Below, one piece after another: positions 9,031-17,702 of a DNA stretch of 48,853 bases. A program made the position numbers and the translations under genes. Under the pieces are notes generated by a model. The model was given only the letters and a program-made list of their open reading frames with translations, was not told the origin of the DNA and made no database searches. The stretch spans positions 1 through 48,853 of the forward strand of contig CAKQXQ010000017.1 of NCBI GenBank assembly GCA_934292805.1, given 5' to 3'. How positions within the stretch are numbered: the stretch's first letter is position 1; the number at the start of each line of letters is the position of its first letter. This stretch comes from an uncultured Roseburia sp. GTDB taxonomy: Bacteria > Bacillota > Clostridia > Lachnospirales > Lachnospiraceae.

Positions 9031-9624
9031 ATGCTACAATACATGGAAACTGTCTCACAGAGTGAGGCGGAGAATATCAGAAAGACGATCCAGGATCTGT
9101 TCCGCCAGACCTGTATTTTACAGGTGAAAACAGATCCGGTTACACTGGTGCAGAGGGATAATCCAAGATATCAGGTCTGCCTGCGTCACAGGGAATTCAT
9201 CACTGACTATCTGTCGGTGCTTGGATGTGAGCTGGTGCATGATCCGCAGGAACATATTTTCAGGATCACAGGAGACGGAGTCATGACAGAGCATATGAGT
9301 CTTATGACGACAAAGCTTGTGATCTTATTGAAGATGATATATCGTGACAAGATCATGGGAGAAGGGCTGAATGCGACAACGACCAGCCTGGCAGAGATCA
9401 GGGAATATGGAAAGAACACAAACCTTATCACAAGGCGTCTGACCGGACAGGAACTGCAGGAAGCACTGGTGCTTATGAAGACACATCAGATGATCGAACT
9501 TCCCCAGGCAATTGCCAATCTGGAGGATTATACACCGATTTATATTTACAGTACTGTCAATATTTTCTGTTCGGCAATGGACATTAATGAGCTGGTCAGA
9601 GAGTACCGGAATGAGATCGAATAA
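9031..9624 (+). CDS. JetB/MksE-like winged-helix subunit of a Wadjet-like condensin
   Basis: A 197-residue acidic protein with GGAGAG before its ATG start. Length and position between the JetA-like and SMC-like genes match JetB/MukE-type (DUF4194- or DUF6063-like) kleisin-binding subunits, which are built of winged helices. The region TKLVILLKMIYRDKIMGE followed by LAEIREYGKN resembles the helix pattern of that fold. It lies 26 bases from each neighbour, implying one operon with balanced expression. No enzyme motif is seen. Confidence 0.65.
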   Translation: MLQYMETVSQSEAENIRKTIQDLFRQTCILQVKTDPVTLVQRDNPRYQVCLRHREFITDYLSVLGCELVHDPQEHIFRITGDGVMTEHMSLMTTKLVILLKMIYRDKIMGEGLNATTTSLAEIREYGKNTNLITRRLTGQELQEALVLMKTHQMIELPQAIANLEDYTPIYIYSTVNIFCSAMDINELVREYRNEIE

Positions 9625-9650
9625 CACCAAATGGATAAAGGAGCAGGAAT

Positions 9651-12600
9651 TTGAGTCAGGCAAAGAAAGTTTTCACCCGCATGTGTCTGAATAACTGGGG
9701 TGGAATTAATCATAAAGTTTTAGAATTTAATGAATATGTGAATCTGTTCAGTGGAAAAAGCGGTTCCGGAAAATCAACTGTCATGGATGCGATCCAGGTT
9801 ATTTTATATGGAAGCTTCAGCCCGAGTTTTTTAAATAAGGCAGCAGATGATGCAAAAAACAGACGAAGTGTTTTAAGCTATCTCCGTGGCGAACAAAAGG
9901 ATGGTTCCGCAAACCGTGAAGGGGCAGATTTCTGTTCCGTGATCGCGCTCGAGATCGAAGATACCGGGACACACATCACAACCTGTATCGGAATCGCATT
10001 TGAAGTACGAAGAAACGATTCCGAGATCAGGAAGTTTGTTTATTTCAGCCATTCCGGAAAGATGCCGGAACCGGGATATATCACAGAAGACGGATTCTGT
10101 TATTCCAATCAGGACATCAGAAAGCTTGTGAATGAACGGGCACAGTCTAAGGATAACCGGGGAAAAGGAGATGTCAACCGCATTTACGCATCCAAAGAAG
10201 CGTACCTTGGCACGCTCTATGACGTGATCCTTGGGTATATCGATCCGAACCGCTTTATCACAATGGAAAAAAGTGCGATCGCACTGAAAATGTCCAATGG
10301 AACTGCACAGTTTATCAGAGACTATATGTTCCCGAAGAGTACCGCGGATACGATCGAAACGATCAGTGAACAGCTGGACGCTTACCGGCAGATCAAAGAG
10401 AAGATCGAGGATCTGAGAAAGAGGATCGAGCTCCTTACTACGGTAAAGGCGGCAGGAGAAGAGCTTACTGCGATCCAGACAGACATGATCCATGCAGAAT
10501 GCTTTATCCGCTGTATTGATATCGAAGATCTTAAGGCGAAGATCAAAGCAGCGGAGGAGGACAGGGAACGGATCGAGGCAGAGCAGCAAAAGCTTTTGAG
10601 CCAGGAAGAACAGCTGATATCGGAACAGGAGGAAGTAGATCAGGAATGGATCCTCGTCAGTGCGGATTTAAAGGCAAGTGATCTTGGCAGCAAAGAGCAG
10701 CAGTTAGAGGAATTGAATAAACGCAGCCAGATGTTAGCGGAAAATACAAGACAGTGGCGCAAAATCTTACAGGGACTGAAGGAATGGGAAGAGGATGACG
10801 TGATCACAGATTATGTCAGCAACCCGGTCTTAAATCTGATCGAAGCTCTGTCAGAAGGTCATGTATCGTCGGAAAAATGTCAGGAACTTCATCTGAAGAT
10901 CGAATCTGCAAAGCAGGATATCGAGAATGAGTTTGAAGATAATAATGAGCAAAAGCGTGAGATCGGAAAAGAACTGAGAGAAAAGCAAAAGCTTGTGGAT
11001 GACATGAAGAATAACAGAAAATCCTACAGCGAAGCTTTGCGTTCTGCAAGATCCACACTGGAGAGAAAGTTAAGCGACCGTTATGGAAGGACAGTCAGAG
11101 TCCAGATTTTTGCAGATCTTTTTGATGTGGCGGAGGAAGAGTGGAAGAACGCGATCGAAGGACGTATGGGCAGACTGAAGTTTTCTCTTATCACAGAACC
11201 GAAGTACGCACATGATGCAGCAGTTATTTTCAGGGATATGAGACAGTTTGAGGAAGTGGATCTGATCAACTCTAAAGCGATCGCGGACAGTGAGCCACGT
11301 GTCATGGAAGGATCTCTGTATGATGCAGTCTTTACAAAAGAGAGTTATGTGGATGCATGCCTGAAGAGATATCTCGGACACATTATAAAATGCCGTTCTG
11401 TAGAAGAATTAGAACGGGTAAAGGATGGTGTAACGCCGGATTGTTATTCTTACAGCAATTATATTTTCCGTCATCTGAAGAAGAAAGATTATACCACAAA
11501 CGCCTGCATTGGAGAGAAAGTATCCAAAGCACGTCTTGCTGAGTATGAAGCGGATGTGGAGCGGCTGAATAAAGAGTATACGAAGCTTGTGACACTTACA
11601 GAACGGTTAAAGTGTGCAAGAGACATGGAAAGCCTGAAAGAAGAACCGGATTATTATGTAAACCTTTCCGGCGCAGAAAAGGAACTTGGAAAGGTAAATA
11701 AGAAAAAGGCTGATTTAGAGGAATCTATCCGCACATTAAAAGAGGGAAAATATAAAGAATTACAGGAAAAACAGCACAGGTTAGAGGAAAGAAAAAAAGA
11801 ACTCAATCTTACGATCAAAGAAAAACAGAGCCAGATCAATGAGAAGATCAGACAATGTGAGAAGATTTCAGGAGCGAACGAACAGCGGAGCCTCCAGCTG
11901 GAAGAAATGCTGCAAGGATATGTTGCAAACGAACAGATCGAAAAAGAAGTGCAGGAGGAAATGAAAAAACGTTCCGGACAGTCTGTGAAGAATCAGAAGA
12001 ACGCACAGCTGGCATCTTTGGCAGAGCAGGAGCAGAAGAAAGCAGAAATGCTGCGGGAATCCAGAAATCAATATATTTTTGCATATCCATCCAGCCAGTT
12101 CAACGGATCGGAAAAATCAAACGAAGCATATGAGAAACTGCTGGAAGAATACAGAACAGACTATGAACCGGCATATGAAGCGGAATTTGAAAAACAGTGT
12201 GATTTCATTTATAAGAGTCTGCGGGAGAATGTGATCGCGACGATCCATGGAGACATCAAAGCGGCAAAACGCCATGCATATGAGATTAACCGTCTGCTCC
12301 GTGAAACCAATTTCTCGGACAGTACATATCAGATCAAAATCGAACCTGCCAGAAATGAAAACGGACAGTTCTTTGATATGTTAATGGCAGAGGAATTAGA
12401 CAGTAAGAACCTGGATAACGCAGGCTATGACGGACAGATCAGCTTTGGTGAGGATACCTTCTATCAGAAATACGAACAGAAGATCAGACTGCTGACAGAT
12501 AAGTTCATGCCGCCAAGAGATGAGGACGAGCAGCTTCGGGCAAAGAAAAGACAGGAGATGGAGCAGTATGCGGATTACCGCAATTATCTGTCGTTCAGCA

Positions 12601-13010
12601 TGTTTGAACAGGTGACGGATGAGGCGGGAAATGTGATCCGTGAGAATTTTGTAGATGATATGGCTGGAAGAGATTCCGGTGGAGAAGGACAGAATCCGAA
12701 ATACGTAGCACTTCTTGCAGGCTTTGCCATGCTTTATATGCAGCAGAGCAACAGAGATTCAAAGATTAAGCTCGTACTTTTGGATGAGGCGTTTTCCAAG
12801 ATGGATCAGGAACGAAGTGCAGTGTGCTTAAAATACGCAAGAAAGATGGATTTACAGCTGATCGTGTGTGTGCCGGATGAAAGGCTGCAGTCACTGATCC
12901 GCAATGTGGACAGTGTATACGGATTCCGTCGATATCAGAATCAGATTTCCATGATGCATATCGATAAGGGGGATTATCTGAAGCTCATGGATGGAGAAGA
13001 AGTTGTGTAA
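9651..13010 (+). CDS. JetC/MksB-like SMC ATPase (SbcC/MukB-like)
   Basis: A 1,119-residue SMC-type ATPase. It begins at TTG, supported by AAAGGAG 7 bases upstream. The N-terminal head carries Walker A GKSGSGKS (residues 35-42). Long charged coiled-coil arms follow, broken around residues 480-600 by a hinge-like globular stretch (VRVQIFADLFDVAEEEWKNA). The C-terminal head has the signature DSGGEGQNPKYVALLAGF (from 1008) and Walker B KLVLLDEAFSKMD (D1045, E1046). All ATPase residues are present. In Wadjet (JetABCD) and MksBEF this motor extrudes DNA loops, and JetD then cuts plasmid DNA. No JetD-like gene lies beside it here; the next gene is an MFS transporter with its own promoter. Confidence 0.88.
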   Translation: MSQAKKVFTRMCLNNWGGINHKVLEFNEYVNLFSGKSGSGKSTVMDAIQVILYGSFSPSFLNKAADDAKNRRSVLSYLRGEQKDGSANREGADFCSVIALEIEDTGTHITTCIGIAFEVRRNDSEIRKFVYFSHSGKMPEPGYITEDGFCYSNQDIRKLVNERAQSKDNRGKGDVNRIYASKEAYLGTLYDVILGYIDPNRFITMEKSAIALKMSNGTAQFIRDYMFPKSTADTIETISEQLDAYRQIKEKIEDLRKRIELLTTVKAAGEELTAIQTDMIHAECFIRCIDIEDLKAKIKAAEEDRERIEAEQQKLLSQEEQLISEQEEVDQEWILVSADLKASDLGSKEQQLEELNKRSQMLAENTRQWRKILQGLKEWEEDDVITDYVSNPVLNLIEALSEGHVSSEKCQELHLKIESAKQDIENEFEDNNEQKREIGKELREKQKLVDDMKNNRKSYSEALRSARSTLERKLSDRYGRTVRVQIFADLFDVAEEEWKNAIEGRMGRLKFSLITEPKYAHDAAVIFRDMRQFEEVDLINSKAIADSEPRVMEGSLYDAVFTKESYVDACLKRYLGHIIKCRSVEELERVKDGVTPDCYSYSNYIFRHLKKKDYTTNACIGEKVSKARLAEYEADVERLNKEYTKLVTLTERLKCARDMESLKEEPDYYVNLSGAEKELGKVNKKKADLEESIRTLKEGKYKELQEKQHRLEERKKELNLTIKEKQSQINEKIRQCEKISGANEQRSLQLEEMLQGYVANEQIEKEVQEEMKKRSGQSVKNQKNAQLASLAEQEQKKAEMLRESRNQYIFAYPSSQFNGSEKSNEAYEKLLEEYRTDYEPAYEAEFEKQCDFIYKSLRENVIATIHGDIKAAKRHAYEINRLLRETNFSDSTYQIKIEPARNENGQFFDMLMAEELDSKNLDNAGYDGQISFGEDTFYQKYEQKIRLLTDKFMPPRDEDEQLRAKKRQEMEQYADYRNYLSFSMFEQVTDEAGNVIRENFVDDMAGRDSGGEGQNPKYVALLAGFAMLYMQQSNRDSKIKLVLLDEAFSKMDQERSAVCLKYARKMDLQLIVCVPDERLQSLIRNVDSVYGFRRYQNQISMMHIDKGDYLKLMDGEEVV

Positions 13011-13035
13011 AACGTGCAAAATAGGATAAAAGGCT

Positions 13036-13063
13036 TTGAAAAATTATGCATATTTGCTAAAAT
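13036..13063 (+). promoter_or_regulatory. Promoter of the MFS transporter gene
   Basis: -35 TTGAAA and extended -10 TTGCTAAAAT (hexamer 13058-13063) are 16 bases apart, about 45 bases before the next start codon. This separates the transporter from the condensin operon. Confidence 0.55.
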
Positions 13064-13106
13064 ATAAGAGTGCTTTACACAAGAAAAAATAAGAGAGGGT
13101 TTTTAC

Positions 13107-14381
13107 ATGAAACTTAATTACAGGAGGACTTTTTTTGTTGGACTGGCATTTCTGTCCATCAGCGCATTCTGGCAGATGTATGATAATATCATACCGTTGA
13201 TCCTGCAGAATACATTTCATCTGAACGAGACCATCATCGGAGCAATTATGGCAATGGATAATGTGCTTGCCGTATTTTTGCTTCCACTCATCGGAACAAT
13301 GTCAGATAAAGTGGACACGAAAATGGGCAAGCGTACACCGTTTATTATCGGCGGAACACTCGCAGCAGTGATCTGTATGATGCTTTTACCGCTGGCAGAT
13401 CATTATAAGCTGTTAGGCCTTTTTGTTGCTGCCCTGGCTCTGACATTAGTCGCCATGGCGATGTACCGCTCACCGGCGGTAGCACTGATGCCGGATCTGA
13501 CACCAAAGCCGCTCCGCTCCAGTGCCAATGCAGTCATTAACTTAATGGGAGCTGTCGGAGCGATCTATGCACTGATCCTTATCAGAGTGCTTGTTAAGAA
13601 AGAGGAAAATCCAAGCTATCTGCCGGTATTTATCGGAGTAGCCTGCATGATGCTTCTTGCAGTTGTGATCCTGGTTGCGACGATCAATGAGAAGAAGATC
13701 GCTGCAAAGATTGCAGAAGAATATCCGGAAGAAGCCGAAGAAGAGAAGGAAAAAGAAGAGCACGGACTTTCGGCTCCGGTAAAACGCAGCCTTGTCCTGA
13801 TCCTGGTATCTATTTTCCTCTGGTTCACCGCATATAATGCAGTGACAACCGCATTCTCAAGATATGCGGTTACCGTATGGGGAATGGAAGGCGGCGGATT
13901 TGCAAGCTGCCTGATGGTTGCAATGGTAGCAGCGATCATCAGTTACATACCGATTGGAATGATTTCTTCTAAGATCGGAAGAAAAAAATCCATCCTGATC
14001 GGTCTGATCATGATGTTCATCAGCTATACATCCGTATTTTTCTATCCGACTTATAACGCAACTGCCAATATTTTCTTCGCGATCATCGGTATCGGCTGGG
14101 CTGCGATCAGTGTAAACTCACTTCCGATGGTAGTTGAGATGAGTAAGGGAAGCGATATCGGAAAGTATACAGGGCTTTATTATACATTTTCCATGACAGC
14201 ACAGATTTTTACCCCGATCGTATCCGGAGCGTTATTACAGTATGTATCTTATAATACGCTGTTTCCATATGCGATGTTTTTCACCGCATGTGCATTCATA
14301 ACAATGTCGATGGTAAAACACGGAGATTCCAAACCGGTTAAGAAAGCAAATGTACTTGAAAATTTTGACGTAGATGATTAA
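13107..14381 (+). CDS. MFS transporter, SLC45/sugar-type
   Basis: A 424-residue polytopic membrane protein with about 12 hydrophobic segments. The loop after helix 2 reads GTMSDKVDTKMGKRTPFIIG, the MFS signature loop in the version seen in SLC45-like and GPH-like sugar carriers (D-K/R-x-G-R/K-R-x-P-F-I). A charged central loop (EEYPEEAEEEKEKEEHG) divides the two six-helix halves, and the second half repeats the signature as SSKIGRKKS. The substrate cannot be read from sequence. It is followed closely by a glycerophosphodiesterase gene. Confidence 0.85.
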   Translation: MKLNYRRTFFVGLAFLSISAFWQMYDNIIPLILQNTFHLNETIIGAIMAMDNVLAVFLLPLIGTMSDKVDTKMGKRTPFIIGGTLAAVICMMLLPLADHYKLLGLFVAALALTLVAMAMYRSPAVALMPDLTPKPLRSSANAVINLMGAVGAIYALILIRVLVKKEENPSYLPVFIGVACMMLLAVVILVATINEKKIAAKIAEEYPEEAEEEKEKEEHGLSAPVKRSLVLILVSIFLWFTAYNAVTTAFSRYAVTVWGMEGGGFASCLMVAMVAAIISYIPIGMISSKIGRKKSILIGLIMMFISYTSVFFYPTYNATANIFFAIIGIGWAAISVNSLPMVVEMSKGSDIGKYTGLYYTFSMTAQIFTPIVSGALLQYVSYNTLFPYAMFFTACAFITMSMVKHGDSKPVKKANVLENFDVDD

Positions 14382-14439
14382 AATTACGCTGTAGGAAAAA
14401 TGACAGAATTTAACCATACAGAAGAAAAGAGGAATACAA

Positions 14440-15255
14440 ATGGTAATAGCAGGGATCATTTTAGGTGTTGTGATCGTGGCTTATCTGATCGCGATTATGC
14501 CGCGTATGGTGGGCAGACCGGATTACACATCACTTATGGATCATTATTATGCACACCGGGGACTACATGATAATAAGACAGATGCTCCGGAGAATTCCAT
14601 GAAAGCGTTCCAGAAAGCAGTAGATGCCGGCTATGGTATTGAACTGGATGTACAGCTGACAAAAGACCGCATTCCGGTAGTATTTCATGATGAATCATTA
14701 AAGAGAGTATGTGGTGTGGATGGCAATGTAAGGGATTATACTTATGAAGAGCTGCAGCAGTTTTCGCTTTGCGGATCCGAAGAAAGGATTCCTTTGTTTT
14801 CAGAATTCTTAAAGCTCGTTGACGGAAAAGTACCACTGATCATAGAGATTAAGATCCATGAAGATTATAAGACAGTATGCCAGATCGCAGATGAACTGAT
14901 CCGTGGATACAAGGGGGACTATTGCATAGAATCGTTCAATCCGCTTGCTGTAAAATGGTATAAAGAACACAGACCACAAGTGATAAGAGGACAGCTTTCC
15001 TCCCGTCTTGCACCTAAGGGAGAGCGGGAGCCTTTCTTATATTTTATGTCCCACTATCTGCTTTTTAATTGCGTGGCGAAGCCGGATTTTATAGCTTATG
15101 ATCACTTACATAAGGGAAATATTTCAAGGACGATCTGCCAGCATCTGTATGGTGCACTTAGCGTGGCATGGACCATTAAGTCGCAGGAACAGCTTGATCA
15201 TAGCAGAAAACAATTTGATCTGTTTATTTTTGAAGGATTTATCCCGAAACAATAA
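14440..15255 (+). CDS. Glycerophosphodiester phosphodiesterase, membrane-anchored
   Basis: A 271-residue GDPD-family enzyme that hydrolyses glycerophosphodiesters (deacylated phospholipids) to glycerol 3-phosphate and an alcohol. An N-terminal membrane helix (about residues 2-22) is followed by the family motifs AHRGLHDNKTDAPENSMKAF, GIELDVQLTKDRIPVVFHD and, later, VPLIIEIKIHED. These supply the catalytic His pair and the metal-binding Glu/Asp residues. The C-terminal part retains the CIESFNPLAV and HRPQVIRGQL motifs. AGAGG lies 8 bases before ATG. It is probably co-transcribed with the MFS gene 58 bases upstream. Confidence 0.93.
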   Translation: MVIAGIILGVVIVAYLIAIMPRMVGRPDYTSLMDHYYAHRGLHDNKTDAPENSMKAFQKAVDAGYGIELDVQLTKDRIPVVFHDESLKRVCGVDGNVRDYTYEELQQFSLCGSEERIPLFSEFLKLVDGKVPLIIEIKIHEDYKTVCQIADELIRGYKGDYCIESFNPLAVKWYKEHRPQVIRGQLSSRLAPKGEREPFLYFMSHYLLFNCVAKPDFIAYDHLHKGNISRTICQHLYGALSVAWTIKSQEQLDHSRKQFDLFIFEGFIPKQ

Positions 15256-15288
15256 GCAGCAGATATGACAGGAACCAGGAGAAAAGAA

Positions 15289-15618
15289 ATGGATTTTGAA
15301 TACTGTAAAATGGAAATATTCGTACCTGAATCACACCTTACTGCAATACAATGTGCATTACAGCAGGTGGATGCAGGACACATTGGCAATTATGATTCCT
15401 GTATGTCGGTAAGTCCGGTGACAGGATACTGGCGGCCACTGGATGGTTGTGATCCTTATATCGGAAAGACCGGTGAGATCAGCTGTGAACCGGAATTAAA
15501 GGTGGAAGTTACGGTCTATACTGTCAATGTGGAGAAGACAATTGATGCAGTAAAAAAAGCACATCCGTATGAAGAACCGGTGATCAATGTGATCCCGCTC
15601 TGGAGGACAGGTCTATGA
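15289..15618 (+). CDS. NIF3/CutA-like PII-fold protein (YqfO-type)
   Basis: A 109-residue protein resembling the free-standing central domain of NIF3/YqfO and CutA proteins: it starts MDFEYCKMEIFVPESHL and ends KKAHPYEEPVINVIPLW, where HPYEEP is the typical tail motif. These domains form trimers; no enzymatic activity can be assigned. I place the start at ATG 15289, preceded by AGGAG at spacing 7, rather than the in-frame ATG 15265. Its stop overlaps the lysR start (ATGA), so the two are translationally coupled. Confidence 0.8.
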   Translation: MDFEYCKMEIFVPESHLTAIQCALQQVDAGHIGNYDSCMSVSPVTGYWRPLDGCDPYIGKTGEISCEPELKVEVTVYTVNVEKTIDAVKKAHPYEEPVINVIPLWRTGL

Positions 15619-16523
15619 CACTTCAGCAGTTAAAATATGCACTTACCATCGCAGACTGTGGTTCGATGAACGAGGCTGCCAAGCAGCTGTTTCTTTCACA
15701 GCCAAGTCTTTCGGAAACGATGAAAGAACTGGAAACAGAGATCGGACTGGATATTTTTCTCCGTTCGAACAGAGGGATCGTGATCACTCCGGAGGGAGAG
15801 GAATTCCTAAGTTATGCAAAGCAGGTGATCGATCAGTATGAATTGCTGCAATCGAAATATATTGAGAAAAATATCAAAAAGAAGTTCAGCGTTTCCACAC
15901 AGCATTATACGTTTGCTGTGAAAGCATTCGTAGAGATAGTCAAACAGATCGGAATGGAACATTACGAGTTTGCAGTTCATGAGACAACAACGGCAAGTGT
16001 GATCGAAAATGTGAAGAATTTCAAGAGTGAGATCGGTGTTTTATACCAGAATGATTTTAATGAAAAAGTTCTGAACAAAATGTTCAAGGAAAACGGACTG
16101 GAATTTGTAGAGCTTTTTTCATGCGATACGTTTGTGTATATTTGGAAAGGGCATCCGCTCGCAAAGCAGAAGGTGATCTCTATGGAAGAGCTGGATGAAT
16201 ATCCATGTCTTTCATTTGATCAGGGAAAGAATAATTCACTTTTCCTTGCGGAAGAAATGAAAAGCACTTATGAATATAAAAGGCTGATCAAAGCAAATGA
16301 CCGTGCAACTCTTTTGAATCTTATGGTTGGACTTGACGCATACACGCTCTGTTCGGGCATTATCTGCGAGGATCTAAACGGCAGCGATTACTGTGCAATC
16401 CCTCTGGCAGAGACCGAGAAGATGAGGATCGGCTATATTAAGAGAAAAGGTGCAAAAGTCAGTCACATTGGAGAAATTTATATCGATGAACTGAAGAAGT
16501 ATAAAGAAAAGGTAATACATTAG
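15615..16523 (+). CDS. LysR-family transcriptional regulator, probable methionine/cysteine regulator
   Basis: A 302-residue LysR-type regulator. An N-terminal winged helix-turn-helix (MTLQQLKYALTIADCGSMNE, then AAKQLFLSQPSLSETMKELE) is followed by the linker and a substrate-binding-like effector domain from about residue 90. The protein is close to streptococcal MetR/MtaR- and CmbR-like members in overall style, and metNIQ starts right after it. A 21-bp palindrome beginning at its stop codon sits about 66 bases upstream of the metNIQ start of transcription, the usual recognition position for LysR proteins. Control of metNIQ is therefore a good inference; the effector is unknown. Confidence 0.88.
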   Translation: MTLQQLKYALTIADCGSMNEAAKQLFLSQPSLSETMKELETEIGLDIFLRSNRGIVITPEGEEFLSYAKQVIDQYELLQSKYIEKNIKKKFSVSTQHYTFAVKAFVEIVKQIGMEHYEFAVHETTTASVIENVKNFKSEIGVLYQNDFNEKVLNKMFKENGLEFVELFSCDTFVYIWKGHPLAKQKVISMEELDEYPCLSFDQGKNNSLFLAEEMKSTYEYKRLIKANDRATLLNLMVGLDAYTLCSGIICEDLNGSDYCAIPLAETEKMRIGYIKRKGAKVSHIGEIYIDELKKYKEKVIH

Positions 16524-16543
16524 TTATAGGTAGTACCTATAAC
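16523..16543. promoter_or_regulatory. 21-bp palindromic LysR-type operator ahead of metNIQ
   Basis: Two 10-base arms, GTTATAGGTA and TACCTATAAC, flank one central G with no mismatch. The core TATAG-N7-CTATA has the same length and ends as the streptococcal MetR/MtaR box (TATAGTTTSAAACTATA). It is centred near -66 relative to the predicted metN transcription start. Confidence 0.65.
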
Positions 16544-16562
16544 GAGCTAAAGGTTTCCAATA

Positions 16563-16592
16563 TTAACACATTTTACAAACCTCTGTTATAAT
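16563..16592 (+). promoter_or_regulatory. metNIQ promoter
   Basis: -35 TTAACA (16563-16568), an 18-base spacer and extended -10 TGTTATAAT (hexamer 16587-16592) predict a start near 16599. The -10 lies within the left arm of a long inverted repeat. Confidence 0.7.
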
Positions 16593-16637
16593 AGGCAATG
16601 TGAAAAAAATCCGCATGTCATTTGACAGAGGTTTTTT
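16577..16637 (+). promoter_or_regulatory. Inverted repeat with T-run spanning the metN promoter and leader
   Basis: AAACCTCTGT (16577-16586) is the exact complement of ACAGAGGTTT (16625-16634), and six T residues follow. On a transcript arriving from lysR this would form a terminator with a 38-base loop. A transcript starting at the metN promoter lacks the left arm and would escape it. Confidence 0.45.
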
Positions 16638-16658
16638 ATGAGAACGAAAGGATATATC

Positions 16659-17702
16659 ATGTCAGAAATAGAAGTAAAACATTTATCCAAGGCATTCGAA
16701 CAAAACGGAGTTCGTGTAGAGGCGTTGAAAAATATCAATCTCACGATCCAGGCGGGAGATATTTACGGAATTATCGGAATGTCAGGAGCAGGAAAGAGTA
16801 CATTAGTACGATGCCTGAATTATCTGGAGAGACCAACAGATGGTCAGGTACTGATCGAAGGGAAAGATTTAGGGTCATTAAGTGAAAAGGAATTAAGAAA
16901 ACAGCGCAGCGATATTGCAATGATTTTCCAGCACTTTAATTTGCTGATGCAGAAGAATGTCATAGACAACATCTGTTTCCCATTACTGATCCAGGGTGTT
17001 TCAAAGAAAGAAGCAAGAGAAAAAGCAAGGGAACTGTTAAAGACTGTAGGACTGGAAGAAAAAGAAAAAGCATATCCGGCACAGCTTTCCGGAGGACAGA
17101 AGCAGAGAGTTGCGATCGCAAGAGCACTTGCATCGAACCCGAAGATCCTTCTGTGTGATGAGGCAACAAGTGCACTCGATCCGCAGACAACGGCATCCAT
17201 TCTGGAATTATTAAAGAAGATTAATGAGGAATTTCAGATCACGATCGTGATCATAACCCATCAGATGTCAGTTATCCGTGAGATCTGTAACAGAGTGGCG
17301 ATCATCGAACATGGCGAGCTTGTTGAAAACGGAAGTGTTGCAGAAATCTTCAGCCATCCGAAGTCAAAGGCCGCAAGAGAACTGATCTTCCGAGACGGAC
17401 CGGATAATGATGTCCACAAAGAAGGTGCGGTAGCAGTCCAGATGGAACGCATCCAGGGAGACAGAAAACTTCGAATTGTTTTTTCAGAGAATTCAGCATT
17501 CGAGCCTGTCATTGGAAATATGATCTTAAAATTCGGTATACCGGTCAATATTTTAAAGGCTGATACAAAGAATGTCGGTGGAGTCGCAAAGGGAGAGATG
17601 ATCTTAGGACTTCCGGATGACAGACATCTTCAGATCGATATGGAGCAGTATCTTTTGGAACATGGTTTGGAAATTGAGGAGGTGACAGGCGATGTGGAGT
17701 AG
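16659..17702 (+). CDS. metN: Methionine ABC transporter ATP-binding protein MetN
   Basis: ATPase of the D/L-methionine importer. Walker A GMSGAGKST lies near residue 34, followed by the Q-loop MIFQHFNLL, signature LSGGQKQRVAIARAL, Walker B ILLCDEATSALD and H-loop THQM. A C-terminal NIL/ACT-like domain (about residues 265-347) is the regulatory methionine-binding domain typical of MetN. The start at 16659 has GAAAGGA 7 bases upstream; an in-frame ATG at 16638 lacks a ribosome site. metI begins inside its last codons (11-base overlap), so metN and metI are coupled. Confidence 0.93.
   Translation: MSEIEVKHLSKAFEQNGVRVEALKNINLTIQAGDIYGIIGMSGAGKSTLVRCLNYLERPTDGQVLIEGKDLGSLSEKELRKQRSDIAMIFQHFNLLMQKNVIDNICFPLLIQGVSKKEAREKARELLKTVGLEEKEKAYPAQLSGGQKQRVAIARALASNPKILLCDEATSALDPQTTASILELLKKINEEFQITIVIITHQMSVIREICNRVAIIEHGELVENGSVAEIFSHPKSKAARELIFRDGPDNDVHKEGAVAVQMERIQGDRKLRIVFSENSAFEPVIGNMILKFGIPVNILKADTKNVGGVAKGEMILGLPDDRHLQIDMEQYLLEHGLEIEEVTGDVE

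Noticed and set aside
9873..10589. A 238-codon open frame antisense to the SMC gene
   Set aside because: It lies wholly inside the well-supported JetC-like gene, has no ribosome site, and its Cys/Phe/Leu/Asp-rich translation mirrors the opposite strand's coding bias.
16593..16658. SAM riboswitch or T-box ahead of metNIQ
   Set aside because: The leader is only about 60 bases and lacks kink-turn, specifier or T-box motifs.
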